Assembly: GCF_013114835.1 (NCBI RefSeq)
Contig: NZ_JAAVLW010000011.1
Location: 1-64,000 of the forward strand
Direction of reading: 5' to 3'
DNA length: 64,000 nt
Origin: Bradyrhizobium archetypum
Lineage (GTDB): Bacteria; Pseudomonadota; Alphaproteobacteria; Rhizobiales; Xanthobacteraceae
Both the position numbers and the translations under genes were made by a program. Every line of letters starts with the position of its first letter. Position 1 is the first letter of the stretch. This document shows positions 9,259 through 17,283 of this stretch, in pieces. Below the pieces are notes generated by a model that had not been told where the DNA came from, made no database searches, and saw only the letters and a program-made list of their open reading frames with translations.

Positions 9259-10020
9259 ATGTCGAATGGACGCCGGCACGGATACTTCGCCTTATGCGAC
9301 GCGGCGACTGGGAGCGAGGCCCGCTTGAACAGATTCAGAGCCATCATGTTCGACGTCGACGGAACCATGGCGGAGACCGAGGAATTTCATCGACGCGCAT
9401 TCAATGAAGCTTTCAGCTATTTCGATCTGCCGTGGAGCTGGGATGTCGCGACTTACGGCAAGCTGTTGCGGATCGCAGGCGGAAGAGAGCGTATCAGGTA
9501 TTTTTGGAAGTCGCTGGCGGAGGGGTTCGATCTGTCGGACGGCCACATCAACGAACTGCACCGGTTCAAGACGCGCAGATATGCGGAACTGATTGCCAGC
9601 GGCGCTTGCGGACTGCGACCGGGAGTAGCCGACCTGATCCTTCGAGCCCGCGACGGGCGATTGCGGCTGGCGATCGTCACGACCACGTCGCGGGACAATA
9701 TTGATGCGTTGCTGAAGCAAAATCTGGGGCCAGATTGGAATCGGGATTTCGACGTGATCGTTGCCGGGGAAGACGTGCCTAACAAAAAGCCGGAGCCGGA
9801 TGCCTATCACGCGGCGCTCGAGGCGCTCGGCCTGCCTGCGGTGTCTTGCCTGGCCATCGAGGACTCCCGCAACGGTCTCGTTGCAGCGGCCTCTGCCGGC
9901 GTCCCAGTCCTGATTACGCGCAGCTTGTACTTTCGAGACGACGATTTCACGGGCGCAGCCAGCGTCACGGATAACCTGACTGATTTGCCCGATGATTTCT
10001 GGTTCGATCCTGGCCTTTGA
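9259..10020 (+). CDS. HAD family hydrolase, CbbY-like phosphatase
   Basis: A haloacid dehalogenase-like phosphatase. Motif I is FDVDGTMAETEEFH, where the first Asp is the nucleophile; the helical cap follows with WSWDVATYGKLL; motif II Thr is in VTTTSRDN; motif III/IV is seen in NKKPEPDAYHAAL and CLAIEDSRNGLVAA. This pattern matches CbbY, which dephosphorylates xylulose 1,5-bisphosphate in Calvin-cycle organisms, but no cbb genes are nearby, so the substrate is open. Start is uncertain: ATG 9259 gives 253 residues, while TTG 9325 gives 231 residues and begins directly at the fold (LNRFRAIMFD). Confidence 0.87.
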   Translation: MSNGRRHGYFALCDAATGSEARLNRFRAIMFDVDGTMAETEEFHRRAFNEAFSYFDLPWSWDVATYGKLLRIAGGRERIRYFWKSLAEGFDLSDGHINELHRFKTRRYAELIASGACGLRPGVADLILRARDGRLRLAIVTTTSRDNIDALLKQNLGPDWNRDFDVIVAGEDVPNKKPEPDAYHAALEALGLPAVSCLAIEDSRNGLVAAASAGVPVLITRSLYFRDDDFTGAASVTDNLTDLPDDFWFDPGL

Positions 10021-10080
10021 TCGACCAGCGGCGCTGTTGCGAGGTGCCGATGGGATCTCAAGGGCCAGACATGCGATGAA

Positions 10081-10560
10081 TCAACCCCGCCCGCGATAGG
10101 GCGCGACGCCCTGGTCTGGCACCCACACGTCCTTCGGCAATTTGCCAGTCTGCCAGAACACGTCGATCGGGATGCCGCCACGCGGATACCAGTAGCCGCC
10201 GATGCGAAGCCATTTCGACTTGATCTCGGCTGATATGCGCTTACCGATCATGACGGTGCAATCCTCGTGAAAGGCGCCGTGATTGCGAAAACTCGCGACA
10301 TAGAGTTTTAGCGATTTGGATTCCAAGAGCCATTGCCCCGGCACGTAGTCGATCACCAGATGCGCGAAATCCGGCTGGCCCGTGACCGGACAAATCGAGG
10401 TAAATTCCGGCGCGGTGAAGCGAACCAGGTAATTGGTGCCGGCTTGCGGATTGGGCACGCGGTCGAGCTTTGCCTTCTCGGGGCTGTCGGGCCATTCCAC
10501 GGCGCGGCCGAGCTGCAATGATGTAGGCAATGATTTCGATGAAGATTTTTTGGCCATCAT
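10081..10560 (-). CDS. queF: NADPH-dependent 7-cyano-7-deazaguanine reductase
   Basis: A 159-residue unimodular QueF (YkvM type), which reduces preQ0 to preQ1 in queuosine biosynthesis. The thioimide-forming Cys lies in FTSICPVTGQPDF (about residues 54-66), with the conserved Asp nearby; ESKSLKLYVASFRNH and the HEDC motif follow. The start is one of two adjacent ATGs (10560 or 10557), with AAGGA a few bases upstream. The C-terminal region (PRGGIPIDVFW, then a Gly/Arg tail) fits the family. No other queuosine genes are in the window. Confidence 0.95.
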   Translation of the reverse strand: MMAKKSSSKSLPTSLQLGRAVEWPDSPEKAKLDRVPNPQAGTNYLVRFTAPEFTSICPVTGQPDFAHLVIDYVPGQWLLESKSLKLYVASFRNHGAFHEDCTVMIGKRISAEIKSKWLRIGGYWYPRGGIPIDVFWQTGKLPKDVWVPDQGVAPYRGRG

Positions 10561-10690
10561 AATCGTCCTTTGCGAACGCCGACATGGCCGCAACGAGGTG
10601 CGCTCGTCAACCAGGCGACGGCGTGTTCCGGACGCGGGGCAGCCTCGGCGATGCCAAGCATCGTCCGCAAGCACCGGACGCAGAAGGACT

Positions 10691-11677
10691 TCAGGCAACC
10701 GTCTGGATCATGACCAGGCGGTCATTGCCGGATTCAGCGCCCCAGGTCTCGCCGGGCCGGCCGTCGAGCTGGCGCACATTCGCGCCCGATTTGTCGCTCG
10801 GGAATGCGTTGAATTTCTCCGTCACGGGATCGAAACGCACGATGGCGTTGGCGCCGAAATCGGTGAGCCAGACCTTGTCCTTGTCGTCGACATAGACCGC
10901 ATAGGCGCGCGGATTGCTTCCGGGCAGCTTCCATGCCTTCCAGGAGCCGTCGGCGGGGTCGTGCACCGACGCTTGGCCGCTGTTCCATTCGCTGACCCAG
11001 ATCCGGCTCTTCGAGTCCGACCACACCCGCCGCGCGCCCTGCTTCGGCGTTGACGGTTCGACTATAGTCGCCTGGCCGCTCGACAGATCGATTTTGGCAA
11101 TGTGATTGCCGGCGAGCGAGGCATACCAGACTTCGCCCTTCGGGGTGGCCGTGATCCCGTAAGGGCCGACGCCGCGCGGCGCCTTGAATACTTTCATTTC
11201 GCCCGATTTCGGATCGAGCCGGCCATAGATGCCGGACTGGCCGGTGAACCAGTAGATGCCGCTCTTGTCGAATACGCCGGTGTTGAGATTGGCGTAAGCC
11301 TCCTTTTCGGGCAGGCGGAACAGCGTCACCTTATGATCGCCGGGGTCGACGCGCGCAATCGCGTTCTGTCCACCCTCGGTAATCCATGGCGCGCCGTCGG
11401 GTCCGACGACGACACCATGCGGCGACGCGCCCTTGCCGAGGTTGATCAGCTTGAACGTGCCGTCCCGTGGGTCTAATCGCCCCAGCGTTCCACTGCGCTG
11501 TCCGGTGAACCAGATCGCGCCATCGCGAGCGGGCGTGACGTCATGCAGGCCGACGCCGGCCTCGATCGGAAAATATTTGACGCGGAACGGGCCTTCCTGC
11601 GCGGCGGCGTTTCGCAGCAGCACGGGCGCGGCGAGGATTCCGGCGGCGGAGTTCCTGAGAAACTGACGGCGATTCAT
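10691..11677 (-). CDS. Virginiamycin B lyase-like secreted beta-propeller protein
   Basis: A 328-residue protein starting with a twin-arginine-type signal (MNRRQFLRNSAAG, then a hydrophobic stretch ending near AAAQ, about residue 27), so it is predicted to be Tat-exported. The rest is a seven-bladed propeller with repeats of the type IWFTGQ-SGTLGRLDP, PWITEGGQNAIARVDP, IYWFTGQSGIYGRLDP, VWYASLAGNHIAKID and VWLTDFGANAIVRFDP. This is the Vgb/streptogramin lyase pattern, although most such proteins are not antibiotic lyases. It is divergent from eno across 176 bp. The real substrate is unknown. Confidence 0.85.
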   Translation of the reverse strand: MNRRQFLRNSAAGILAAPVLLRNAAAQEGPFRVKYFPIEAGVGLHDVTPARDGAIWFTGQRSGTLGRLDPRDGTFKLINLGKGASPHGVVVGPDGAPWITEGGQNAIARVDPGDHKVTLFRLPEKEAYANLNTGVFDKSGIYWFTGQSGIYGRLDPKSGEMKVFKAPRGVGPYGITATPKGEVWYASLAGNHIAKIDLSSGQATIVEPSTPKQGARRVWSDSKSRIWVSEWNSGQASVHDPADGSWKAWKLPGSNPRAYAVYVDDKDKVWLTDFGANAIVRFDPVTEKFNAFPSDKSGANVRQLDGRPGETWGAESGNDRLVMIQTVA

Positions 11678-11853
11678 TGCGTTACCTCAGCCTGTGAACG
11701 TGAAGGTTTGGACGCTGATATCAACCTTGAAGCAAGTCTATCCCGACCAGCGCTGCCGGTGCGGAAAAGCCCGGCGGTCAAGCGTTCACATTTGCTTGCT
11801 TGCCGTGTAAGACGCCCCCGAAATCGAACCTATCACTTGAGGAAAGTGCAGAC

Positions 11854-13137
11854 ATGACCGCCATCGTCGACATCATTGGCCGTGAAATTCTCGACAGCCG
11901 GGGCAATCCCACCGTTGAAGTCGACGTGGTGCTGGAAGACGGCTCGATCGGCCGTGCGGCGGTGCCGTCGGGCGCCTCCACCGGCGCGCATGAGGCCGTC
12001 GAACTCCGGGACGGCGACAAGGCGCGCTATCTCGGCAAGGGCGTGCACAAAGCGGTCGAAGCCGTCAACGGCGAAATCTTCGAAGCGCTCAGCGATCAGG
12101 CCGTCGAGGACCAGGTCCACATCGACCAGATCATGATCGATCTCGACGGCACGCCGAACAAGAGCCGGCTCGGCGCCAACGCCATCCTCGGCGTCTCGCT
12201 GGCCTGCGCCAAGGCGGCGGCGGAATCCTTCGACATGCCGCTCTATCGTTACGTCGGCGGCACCTCGGCGCGGACGCTGCCGGTGCCGATGATGAACATC
12301 ATCAATGGCGGCGTGCATGCCGACAATCCGATCGACTTCCAGGAATTCATGATCCTTCCCGTGGGCGCCGCGACCTTTGCCGAAGCGCTACGCTGCGGCG
12401 CGGAGGTCTTTCACACCTTGAAGAGCGAATTGAAGAAGGCCGGCCACAACACCAATGTCGGCGACGAGGGCGGCTTTGCGCCGAACCTGCCGTCGGCGGA
12501 TGCCGCGCTTGATTTCGTGATGGGCGCGATCGGCAAAGCCGGCTACGAGGCGGGCAGCGACGTGATGCTTGGACTCGACTGCGCGGCGACCGAGTTCTTC
12601 AAGGACGGCGCTTACGTCTATGGCGGCGAGAACAAGACCCGCTCGCGTTCCGAGCAGGCGAAATACCTCGCCGATCTCGTCTCGCGCTATCCGATCGTGA
12701 CCATCGAGGACGGCATGTCGGAAGACGACATGGAAGGTTGGAAGGAACTGACCGACCTGATCGGCAAGAAGTGCCAACTCGTCGGCGACGATCTCTTTGT
12801 CACCAACGTGAAGCGGCTTGCCGACGGCATCAAGAACGGCCGCGCCAATTCGATCCTCATCAAGGTCAACCAGATCGGCACGCTCACCGAAACGCTCGCC
12901 GCCGTCGAGCTCGCGCACAAATACGGCTACACCTCCGTGATGTCGCACCGTTCCGGCGAGACCGAAGATTCCACCATCGCCGATCTCGCGGTCGCCACCA
13001 ATTGCGGCCAGATCAAGACCGGATCGCTGGCCCGCTCCGACCGTACCGCCAAGTACAACCAGCTCCTGCGCATCGAGCAGCAGCTTGGCGCGCAGGCGAA
13101 ATATGCCGGCAAATCGGCATTGAAGGCCTTGGCGTAA
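11854..13137 (+). CDS. eno: Enolase
   Basis: A 427-residue enolase catalysing 2-phosphoglycerate to phosphoenolpyruvate. It begins TAIVDIIGREILDSRGNPT; SGASTGAHEAVELRDGD holds the mobile loop Ser; metal-ligand and catalytic regions are visible as VGDEGGFAPN (about 205), TIEDGMSEDD (about 286), KVNQIGTLTE (about 337, catalytic Lys) and SHRSGETEDS (about 368). The start at 11854 has GAGGAAA upstream; the frame stays open earlier but conserved sequence begins here. Length is normal. The gene follows the kdsA block. Confidence 0.98.
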   Translation: MTAIVDIIGREILDSRGNPTVEVDVVLEDGSIGRAAVPSGASTGAHEAVELRDGDKARYLGKGVHKAVEAVNGEIFEALSDQAVEDQVHIDQIMIDLDGTPNKSRLGANAILGVSLACAKAAAESFDMPLYRYVGGTSARTLPVPMMNIINGGVHADNPIDFQEFMILPVGAATFAEALRCGAEVFHTLKSELKKAGHNTNVGDEGGFAPNLPSADAALDFVMGAIGKAGYEAGSDVMLGLDCAATEFFKDGAYVYGGENKTRSRSEQAKYLADLVSRYPIVTIEDGMSEDDMEGWKELTDLIGKKCQLVGDDLFVTNVKRLADGIKNGRANSILIKVNQIGTLTETLAAVELAHKYGYTSVMSHRSGETEDSTIADLAVATNCGQIKTGSLARSDRTAKYNQLLRIEQQLGAQAKYAGKSALKALA

Positions 13138-13184
13138 CGCGTCGGTGCATCCAGATAGATGCGAGCACAAGGGGGAGGATAGCG

Positions 13185-14321
13185 ATGAGTGACGGCACGA
13201 GCGGTCTTCAACTGCGTTCGCTGCTCAAGCAGAGCGGCGAACTCGAACTTTCGCTGGTGAATGTCCCGACTCCGGAGCCTGCCGAGGATGAAGTCGTGGT
13301 CCGTGTCGAGGCCACCCCGATCAACCCCTCCGATCTCGGCCTTCTGATCGGCCCGGCCGACATGTCAACCGCCAAGGTATCGGGCACCGCGGAGGCGCCT
13401 GTCGTCACCGCGAAGATGCCGGATGCGGCGATGCGGATGATGGCGGCGCGGCTCGATCAGTCGATGCCGGTCGGCAACGAAGGCGCCGGCGTGGTGATCC
13501 GGACCGGATCGTCGGACGCGGCCAAGGCGCTGATGGGCAAGACCGTGTCGATGATCGGCGGCGCAATGTATGCGCAGTATCGCACCATCAAGGTGAGGGA
13601 TGTGATGGAACTGCCGGCCGGCACCACGCCTGCCGACGGCGCGTCATGGTTCGTCAATCCTTTGACCGCGCTCGGCATGACCGAAACCATGCGGCGTGAA
13701 AATCACAAGGCGCTGGTCCATACCGCTGCGGCCTCCAACCTCGGCCAGATGCTCAACAAGATCTGCATCAAGGACGGCATCGGTCTCGTCAACATCGTGC
13801 GCAGCAGGGAGCAGGCGGATATCCTGAAGAAGGTCGGCGCCAAATATGTCGTGGATTCCACGACCGACACGTTCATGGACGATCTGACCAACGCGCTGGT
13901 GGAAACCGGCGCCACCATCGCCTTCGATGCCATCGGCGGCGGCAAGCTCGCCAGCCAGATCCTGACCGCCATGGAGATGGCCGCCAACAAGACCGCGAAG
14001 GAATACAGCCGCTACGGCTCGAATGTGTACAAGCAGGTCTATATTTACGGCAGCCTCGACAACCGTCCGACCGAACTGAGCCGGGCGTTCGGCCTGACCT
14101 GGGGCGTCGGCGGCTGGCTGTTGACGCCGTTCCTGCAGAAGATTGGGCCGGCTGAAATCGGCCGCCTGCGCCAGCGCGTGGCTTCCGAACTCAAGACCAC
14201 CTTTGCCAGCCACTACACGCAAACGGTGTCGCTGCAGGAAGCGCTGCAGCTTGCCAACATCGCCGTCTACAACAAGCGCGCCACCGGCGAGAAATTCCTG
14301 ATCAACCCGAACAAGGGATGA
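13185..14321 (+). CDS. Zinc-type/quinone-reductase-like MDR dehydrogenase
   Basis: A 378-residue medium-chain dehydrogenase/reductase. The N-terminal GroES-like part includes VRVEATPINPSDLGLLIG and GNEGAGVVIRTG. The Rossmann part is around residues 175-330 with HTAAASNLGQMLNKIC in the nucleotide-binding position and DAIGGGKLASQIL. Structural zinc cysteines are absent, so the zinc-independent quinone-oxidoreductase/enoyl-reductase branch is likelier than a true alcohol dehydrogenase. A strong GGGGGAGGA ribosome site precedes the ATG at 13185. It lies 47 bases after eno and may be cotranscribed. The substrate is not predictable. Confidence 0.85.
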   Translation: MSDGTSGLQLRSLLKQSGELELSLVNVPTPEPAEDEVVVRVEATPINPSDLGLLIGPADMSTAKVSGTAEAPVVTAKMPDAAMRMMAARLDQSMPVGNEGAGVVIRTGSSDAAKALMGKTVSMIGGAMYAQYRTIKVRDVMELPAGTTPADGASWFVNPLTALGMTETMRRENHKALVHTAAASNLGQMLNKICIKDGIGLVNIVRSREQADILKKVGAKYVVDSTTDTFMDDLTNALVETGATIAFDAIGGGKLASQILTAMEMAANKTAKEYSRYGSNVYKQVYIYGSLDNRPTELSRAFGLTWGVGGWLLTPFLQKIGPAEIGRLRQRVASELKTTFASHYTQTVSLQEALQLANIAVYNKRATGEKFLINPNKG

Positions 14322-14337
14322 AGTTTGCGATGCTCAA

Positions 14338-14367
14338 TAAAACAGGCCGCCCTATCGTGCGGCCTGT
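14338..14367 (-). terminator. Rho-independent terminator of the 58-residue gene
   Basis: A 9-bp perfect stem (ACAGGCCGC, 14342-14350, with GCGGCCTGT, 14359-14367; loop of 8). On the minus strand the stem is followed by TTTTATT, a proper U-run. It lies 32 bases beyond the stop of the small gene at 14400 and may also serve the converging dehydrogenase gene. Confidence 0.7.
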
Positions 14368-14399
14368 CCTGCGTTATGAAAGAATTTTCGAAGGCGAAA

Positions 14400-14576
14400 C
14401 TATCGGCGTGATTTCGATTGAGAGTCCTTCGCCTTTCGTTTTGCATGCAGTATTCGTGTTGGATGCACAGCCGCTTCCTCGAGCTCGAGGGCGCGCCTCA
14501 TCCTTTGCAATTCCAAATAGGCCTTCGCAAGGTCGAACCGAGTCTTTGGCGTCTCCGCTGATATTCGCTGTCGCAT
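14400..14576 (-). CDS. Small hypothetical protein, 58 residues
   Basis: A short minus-strand frame beginning MRQRISAETPKTRFDLAKA and continuing as a charged helical region rich in Arg, Glu and Leu, with a basic C-terminus. It is not recognised. Two signals argue that it is real: GGAGGG lies 6 bases upstream of the ATG at 14576, and an intrinsic terminator with a U-run stands just beyond the stop. It has no membrane segment or signal peptide. It converges on the MDR dehydrogenase gene. The frame remains open upstream to about 14789, but no start there has a comparable ribosome site. Confidence 0.6.
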   Translation of the reverse strand: MRQRISAETPKTRFDLAKAYLELQRMRRALELEEAAVHPTRILHAKRKAKDSQSKSRR

Positions 14577-14903
14577 GACCAGCCCTCCGTGGACCGTCAA
14601 GCTTAGCCCTGTTGCTCGGCTTCGTCTGTACGCTCTATGACGCAAAGCGTGCGGTTCCGACTTAAGGAACTCGAAGGGATTTTGCACCTGCGCAAGCGGC
14701 GCGTCGCGTGCGAGGCAACCGGCCCGCGGATCAAGCAATGACTGGTTCTGCTTGCCGTAGGCCGGCTCCCACCTCAGGCAACCGTCCACTTCGAGCCCCG
14801 AAGGGACTGGAGCGGTGCCACAAGCCTATTCCATGCACTTGCATCTTTCTGGCAATCTGGCGTAAGGGTTAGCAGGCGCTTCCGCTGCAACAGGGATACA
14901 TAA
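14577..14903. other. 327-bp intergenic stretch with no recognised feature
   Basis: It should contain the promoters of the small minus-strand gene and of the FMN reductase gene. I see no tRNA, repeat family member or convincing frame. GGAAC occurs on both strands near 14640-14655 but without CGTT at 16-17 bases. Confidence 0.5.
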
Positions 14904-15458
14904 ATGGCCACCTACACCATCGTCACGATCGTCGGCAGTCTTCGCAAGGAGGGCTTTTCGCTCAAGACCGCCAACGCGCTCGCCAAACTGGCGCCGGCTT
15001 CGCTGAAGCTCGACGTGACCACGCTGGAGAGCATTTCCTTCTTCAACCAGGATCTTGAAGCCAATCCGCCGGCCGACTGGCTGGCGTTCCGCGAGAAGCT
15101 GCAAAAATCGAACGGCGTGTTGTTCATAACGCCGGAATACAACCGCTCGATCCCGGGCGTGTTGAAGAACGCAATCGACGTCGGCTCGCGCCCCTATGGC
15201 AAGAGCTCATTCCTCGGCAAGCCGGTTGGTATCGTGAGCAATTCCCCGGGCGCGCTCGGTGGCGTCAACGCGGCCAAGCATCTGCAGAACATCCTGCCCG
15301 GCATCTCCGGTCCGATCCTTGGCCAGCCCGAGATCTACCTGAACGGCGTCGGCGATGCCTTTAACGAAAAGGGCGAGCTCGTGAAGGAACCAGTGCAGAA
15401 GGTGCTGCAGCAATATATCGACGCGTTTGCAGCCTTTATTGAGAAGCAGAATAAGTAA
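14904..15458 (+). CDS. NAD(P)H-dependent FMN/quinone reductase
   Basis: A 184-residue flavodoxin-like reductase of the ChrR/YieF/azobenzene-reductase family. The FMN phosphate loop is GSLRKEGFSLKTANAL (about residues 11-26), and the second FMN contact is FITPEYNRSIPGVLKNAID (about 73-91). GKPVGIVSNSPGALGGVNA lies at about 111-129. Members reduce quinones, chromate or azo dyes with NAD(P)H and are usually soluble tetramers. The ATG at 14904 starts directly at the first beta strand. It stands alone between the small gene and ftsB. Confidence 0.9.
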   Translation: MATYTIVTIVGSLRKEGFSLKTANALAKLAPASLKLDVTTLESISFFNQDLEANPPADWLAFREKLQKSNGVLFITPEYNRSIPGVLKNAIDVGSRPYGKSSFLGKPVGIVSNSPGALGGVNAAKHLQNILPGISGPILGQPEIYLNGVGDAFNEKGELVKEPVQKVLQQYIDAFAAFIEKQNK

Positions 15459-15471
15459 CCGCTCTCACCCC

Positions 15472-15553
15472 CGTCATTGCGAGCGAAGCGAAGCAATCCA
15501 GCGCGGCAGAGCGGATAGATGGATTGCTTCGTCGCTTTCGCTCCTCGCAATGA
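15472..15553. repeat. Palindromic repeat, family A, copy 1
   Basis: Starts CGTCATTGCGAGCGAAGCG and ends with the inverted CTCCTCGCAATGA, with inner GCAATCC and GGATTGC arms. It lies between the FMN reductase and ftsB genes. Same family as 20360, 21909 and 39329. Confidence 0.85.
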
Positions 15554-15617
15554 AGGCGAGGCTGGTCATGCTGGCCGCTTTAGGAATCCATTAACTCGGC
15601 CGTCGCATCTTGGCCGC

Positions 15618-15935
15618 ATGGTCTCCCGCACCCGACTGAAATCCATTCTGACCGGCCTTGCCCTGTACACGGTGGCGGCGCTGATGGTCGGCTATTTCGG
15701 CGTCAATGCCTATACCGGCAAATACGGTCTGAACGCGCGCCAGGAGCTCGATCAGGAAATCATTTCCCTGACTTCGGAATTGGCGCGGCTGAAGCGGGAG
15801 CGGGCGCAGGGCGAGCAGCGGGTATCGCTGTTGCGCTCCGACCGGGTCGATCCCGACATGCTAGACGAGCGCGCGCGCTTCCAGCTCGACTACGCCAATC
15901 CGCGCGATCTGATCCGGATCGTCAAGCCGAACTGA
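15618..15935 (+). CDS. ftsB: Septum formation initiator FtsB/DivIC family protein
   Basis: A 105-residue bitopic protein: short basic N-terminus (SRTRLKSILTG), one membrane helix (about residues 9-30), then a periplasmic coiled coil (ELDQEIISLTSELARLKRER, about 43-62) and a C-terminal segment with LDERARFQLDYANP. This is the FtsB/DivIC layout; FtsB joins FtsL and FtsQ in the divisome. The start at 15618 is chosen because the upstream open frame runs through a palindromic repeat. Its position between eno and pdhA matches alphaproteobacterial order. Confidence 0.88.
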   Translation: MVSRTRLKSILTGLALYTVAALMVGYFGVNAYTGKYGLNARQELDQEIISLTSELARLKRERAQGEQRVSLLRSDRVDPDMLDERARFQLDYANPRDLIRIVKPN

Positions 15936-16010
15936 TTCAGCTAACCGTCACAAACGGCGATGTCGGCCGGACAATGACGCCGGCGTCGGTCCGCAAATTT
16001 CAAAAAAGCG

Positions 16011-16061
16011 CGAAATCAATTTCGAAAATGTCGGGGCCACATTGCACTGCGGCATAGCAAT
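16011..16061. promoter_or_regulatory. Two palindromes upstream of pdhA
   Basis: CGAAAT-CA-ATTTCG at 16011-16024 (6+2+6) and ATTGC-N11-GCAAT at 16041-16061 lie 88-138 bases upstream of the pdhA start. Both are candidate operators of the pyruvate dehydrogenase operon; no known regulator is assigned. Confidence 0.35.
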
Positions 16062-16148
16062 ATTTTCTCCAGCGCACGCAATCCTTTCACGGCGGTTTGA
16101 GTTGGGCTAAGAGGGCTGATCCATCTCTCTTTCTCACCCGGAAATGCC

Positions 16149-17174
16149 ATGGCTGCACCCAAGAAAAGCGTCGTCGTGAAGGAATCAGGGCAGGAGAAGG
16201 CAAACGGGTCCCCACCGGAATTCACCAAGGCGCAGGAACTGGCCGCGCTCCGGGACATGCTGCTGATCCGCCGCTTCGAGGAAAAGGCCGGCCAGCTCTA
16301 CGGCATGGGCGCGATTGGCGGCTTCTGCCATCTCTATATCGGCCAGGAGGCCGTGGTGGTCGGGATGCAGATGGCGCTGAAGCAGGGCGACCAGGTCATA
16401 ACGGGGTACCGCGACCATGGCCACATGCTGGCCTGTGGGATGGACGCCAAAGGCGTGATGGCCGAGCTTACCGGCCGTCGCGGCGGCTATTCCAAGGGCA
16501 AGGGCGGCTCCATGCACATGTTCAGCATGGAGAAGAATTTCTACGGCGGCCACGGCATCGTGGGCGCCCAGGTCTCGCTCGGCACGGGCCTGGCGTTCGC
16601 CAACCGCTACCGCGGCAATGACAACGTCGCGCTCGCCTATTTCGGCGACGGCGCCGCCAACCAGGGCCAGGTCTACGAGAGCTTCAACATGGCGGAGTTG
16701 TGGAAGCTGCCGGTCGTCTACGTCATCGAGAACAACCGCTACGCCATGGGCACCTCGGTATCGCGCGCGTCCGCGCAGTCCGACTTCTCCAAGCGTGGCG
16801 CCTCCTTCAACATACCCGGCAAGCAGGTCGATGGCATGGACGTCCGCGCGGTCAAGGCCGCTGCGGATGAGGCGGTCGCCTGGTGCCGCGCCGGCAACGG
16901 TCCCTTTATCCTGGAGATGCAGACCTACCGCTACCGCGGCCACTCGATGTCGGATCCTGCGAAGTATCGCACCCGTGATGAGGTCGAAAAGGTCCGCCAC
17001 GAGTCCGACCCCATCGAGCAGGTGCGCAATCGTCTGCTGGCCGCCAAGGTCGGTGAGGATGAACTCAAGAAGATCGACGCCGAGGTCCGCGAGATCGTCA
17101 ACGCGTCGGCCGATTTCGCCCAGCGCGATCCCGAGCCCGATCCGTCCGAGCTCTGGACCGACATCTACCGCTAA
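16149..17174 (+). CDS. pdhA: Pyruvate dehydrogenase E1 component, alpha subunit
   Basis: A 341-residue E1 alpha subunit that, with PdhB, decarboxylates pyruvate using thiamine diphosphate. The ThDP motif is GDGAANQGQVYESFNMA (about 167-183), closing at IENNRYAMGTS; RRFEEKAGQLYGMGAIGGFCH and the phosphorylation-loop-like YRYRGHSMSDPAKYR are also present. A 25-residue Ala/Lys-rich extension precedes the fold. It heads the operon pdhA, pdhB, a small gene, pdhC. A 109-bp gap containing a palindromic repeat separates it from pdhB. Confidence 0.98.
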   Translation: MAAPKKSVVVKESGQEKANGSPPEFTKAQELAALRDMLLIRRFEEKAGQLYGMGAIGGFCHLYIGQEAVVVGMQMALKQGDQVITGYRDHGHMLACGMDAKGVMAELTGRRGGYSKGKGGSMHMFSMEKNFYGGHGIVGAQVSLGTGLAFANRYRGNDNVALAYFGDGAANQGQVYESFNMAELWKLPVVYVIENNRYAMGTSVSRASAQSDFSKRGASFNIPGKQVDGMDVRAVKAAADEAVAWCRAGNGPFILEMQTYRYRGHSMSDPAKYRTRDEVEKVRHESDPIEQVRNRLLAAKVGEDELKKIDAEVREIVNASADFAQRDPEPDPSELWTDIYR

Positions 17175-17184
17175 GCGCAAGCCA

Positions 17185-17254
17185 GAGCATGATCCCCACC
17201 CGGAGGGCCACGTCAGTGCAAAGTGGAAACCGGTTTTCGGACAAGATCATGCTC
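17185..17254. repeat. Palindromic repeat, family C, copy 2
   Basis: Perfect 10-bp terminal inverted repeat GAGCATGATC / GATCATGCTC around a core with AAGTGGAAACCGGTTTTCGG. It lies inside the pdh operon between pdhA and pdhB. Confidence 0.85.
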
Positions 17255-17283
17255 AACAAGAGGATTAAGTTTCCGGAGCCCCC

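Noticed and set aside
10691..11677. Antibiotic-resistance call for the Vgb-like gene
   Set aside because: The propeller family is broad and the Tat-type signal argues against a cytoplasmic streptogramin lyase; only the fold is supported.
12738..13184. N-terminal extension of the MDR dehydrogenase through eno
   Set aside because: Overlaps eno in another frame; a strong ribosome site and the family start are at 13185.
14640..14660. EcfG-type promoter from GGAAC on both strands
   Set aside because: No CGTT at 16 or 17 bases on either strand.
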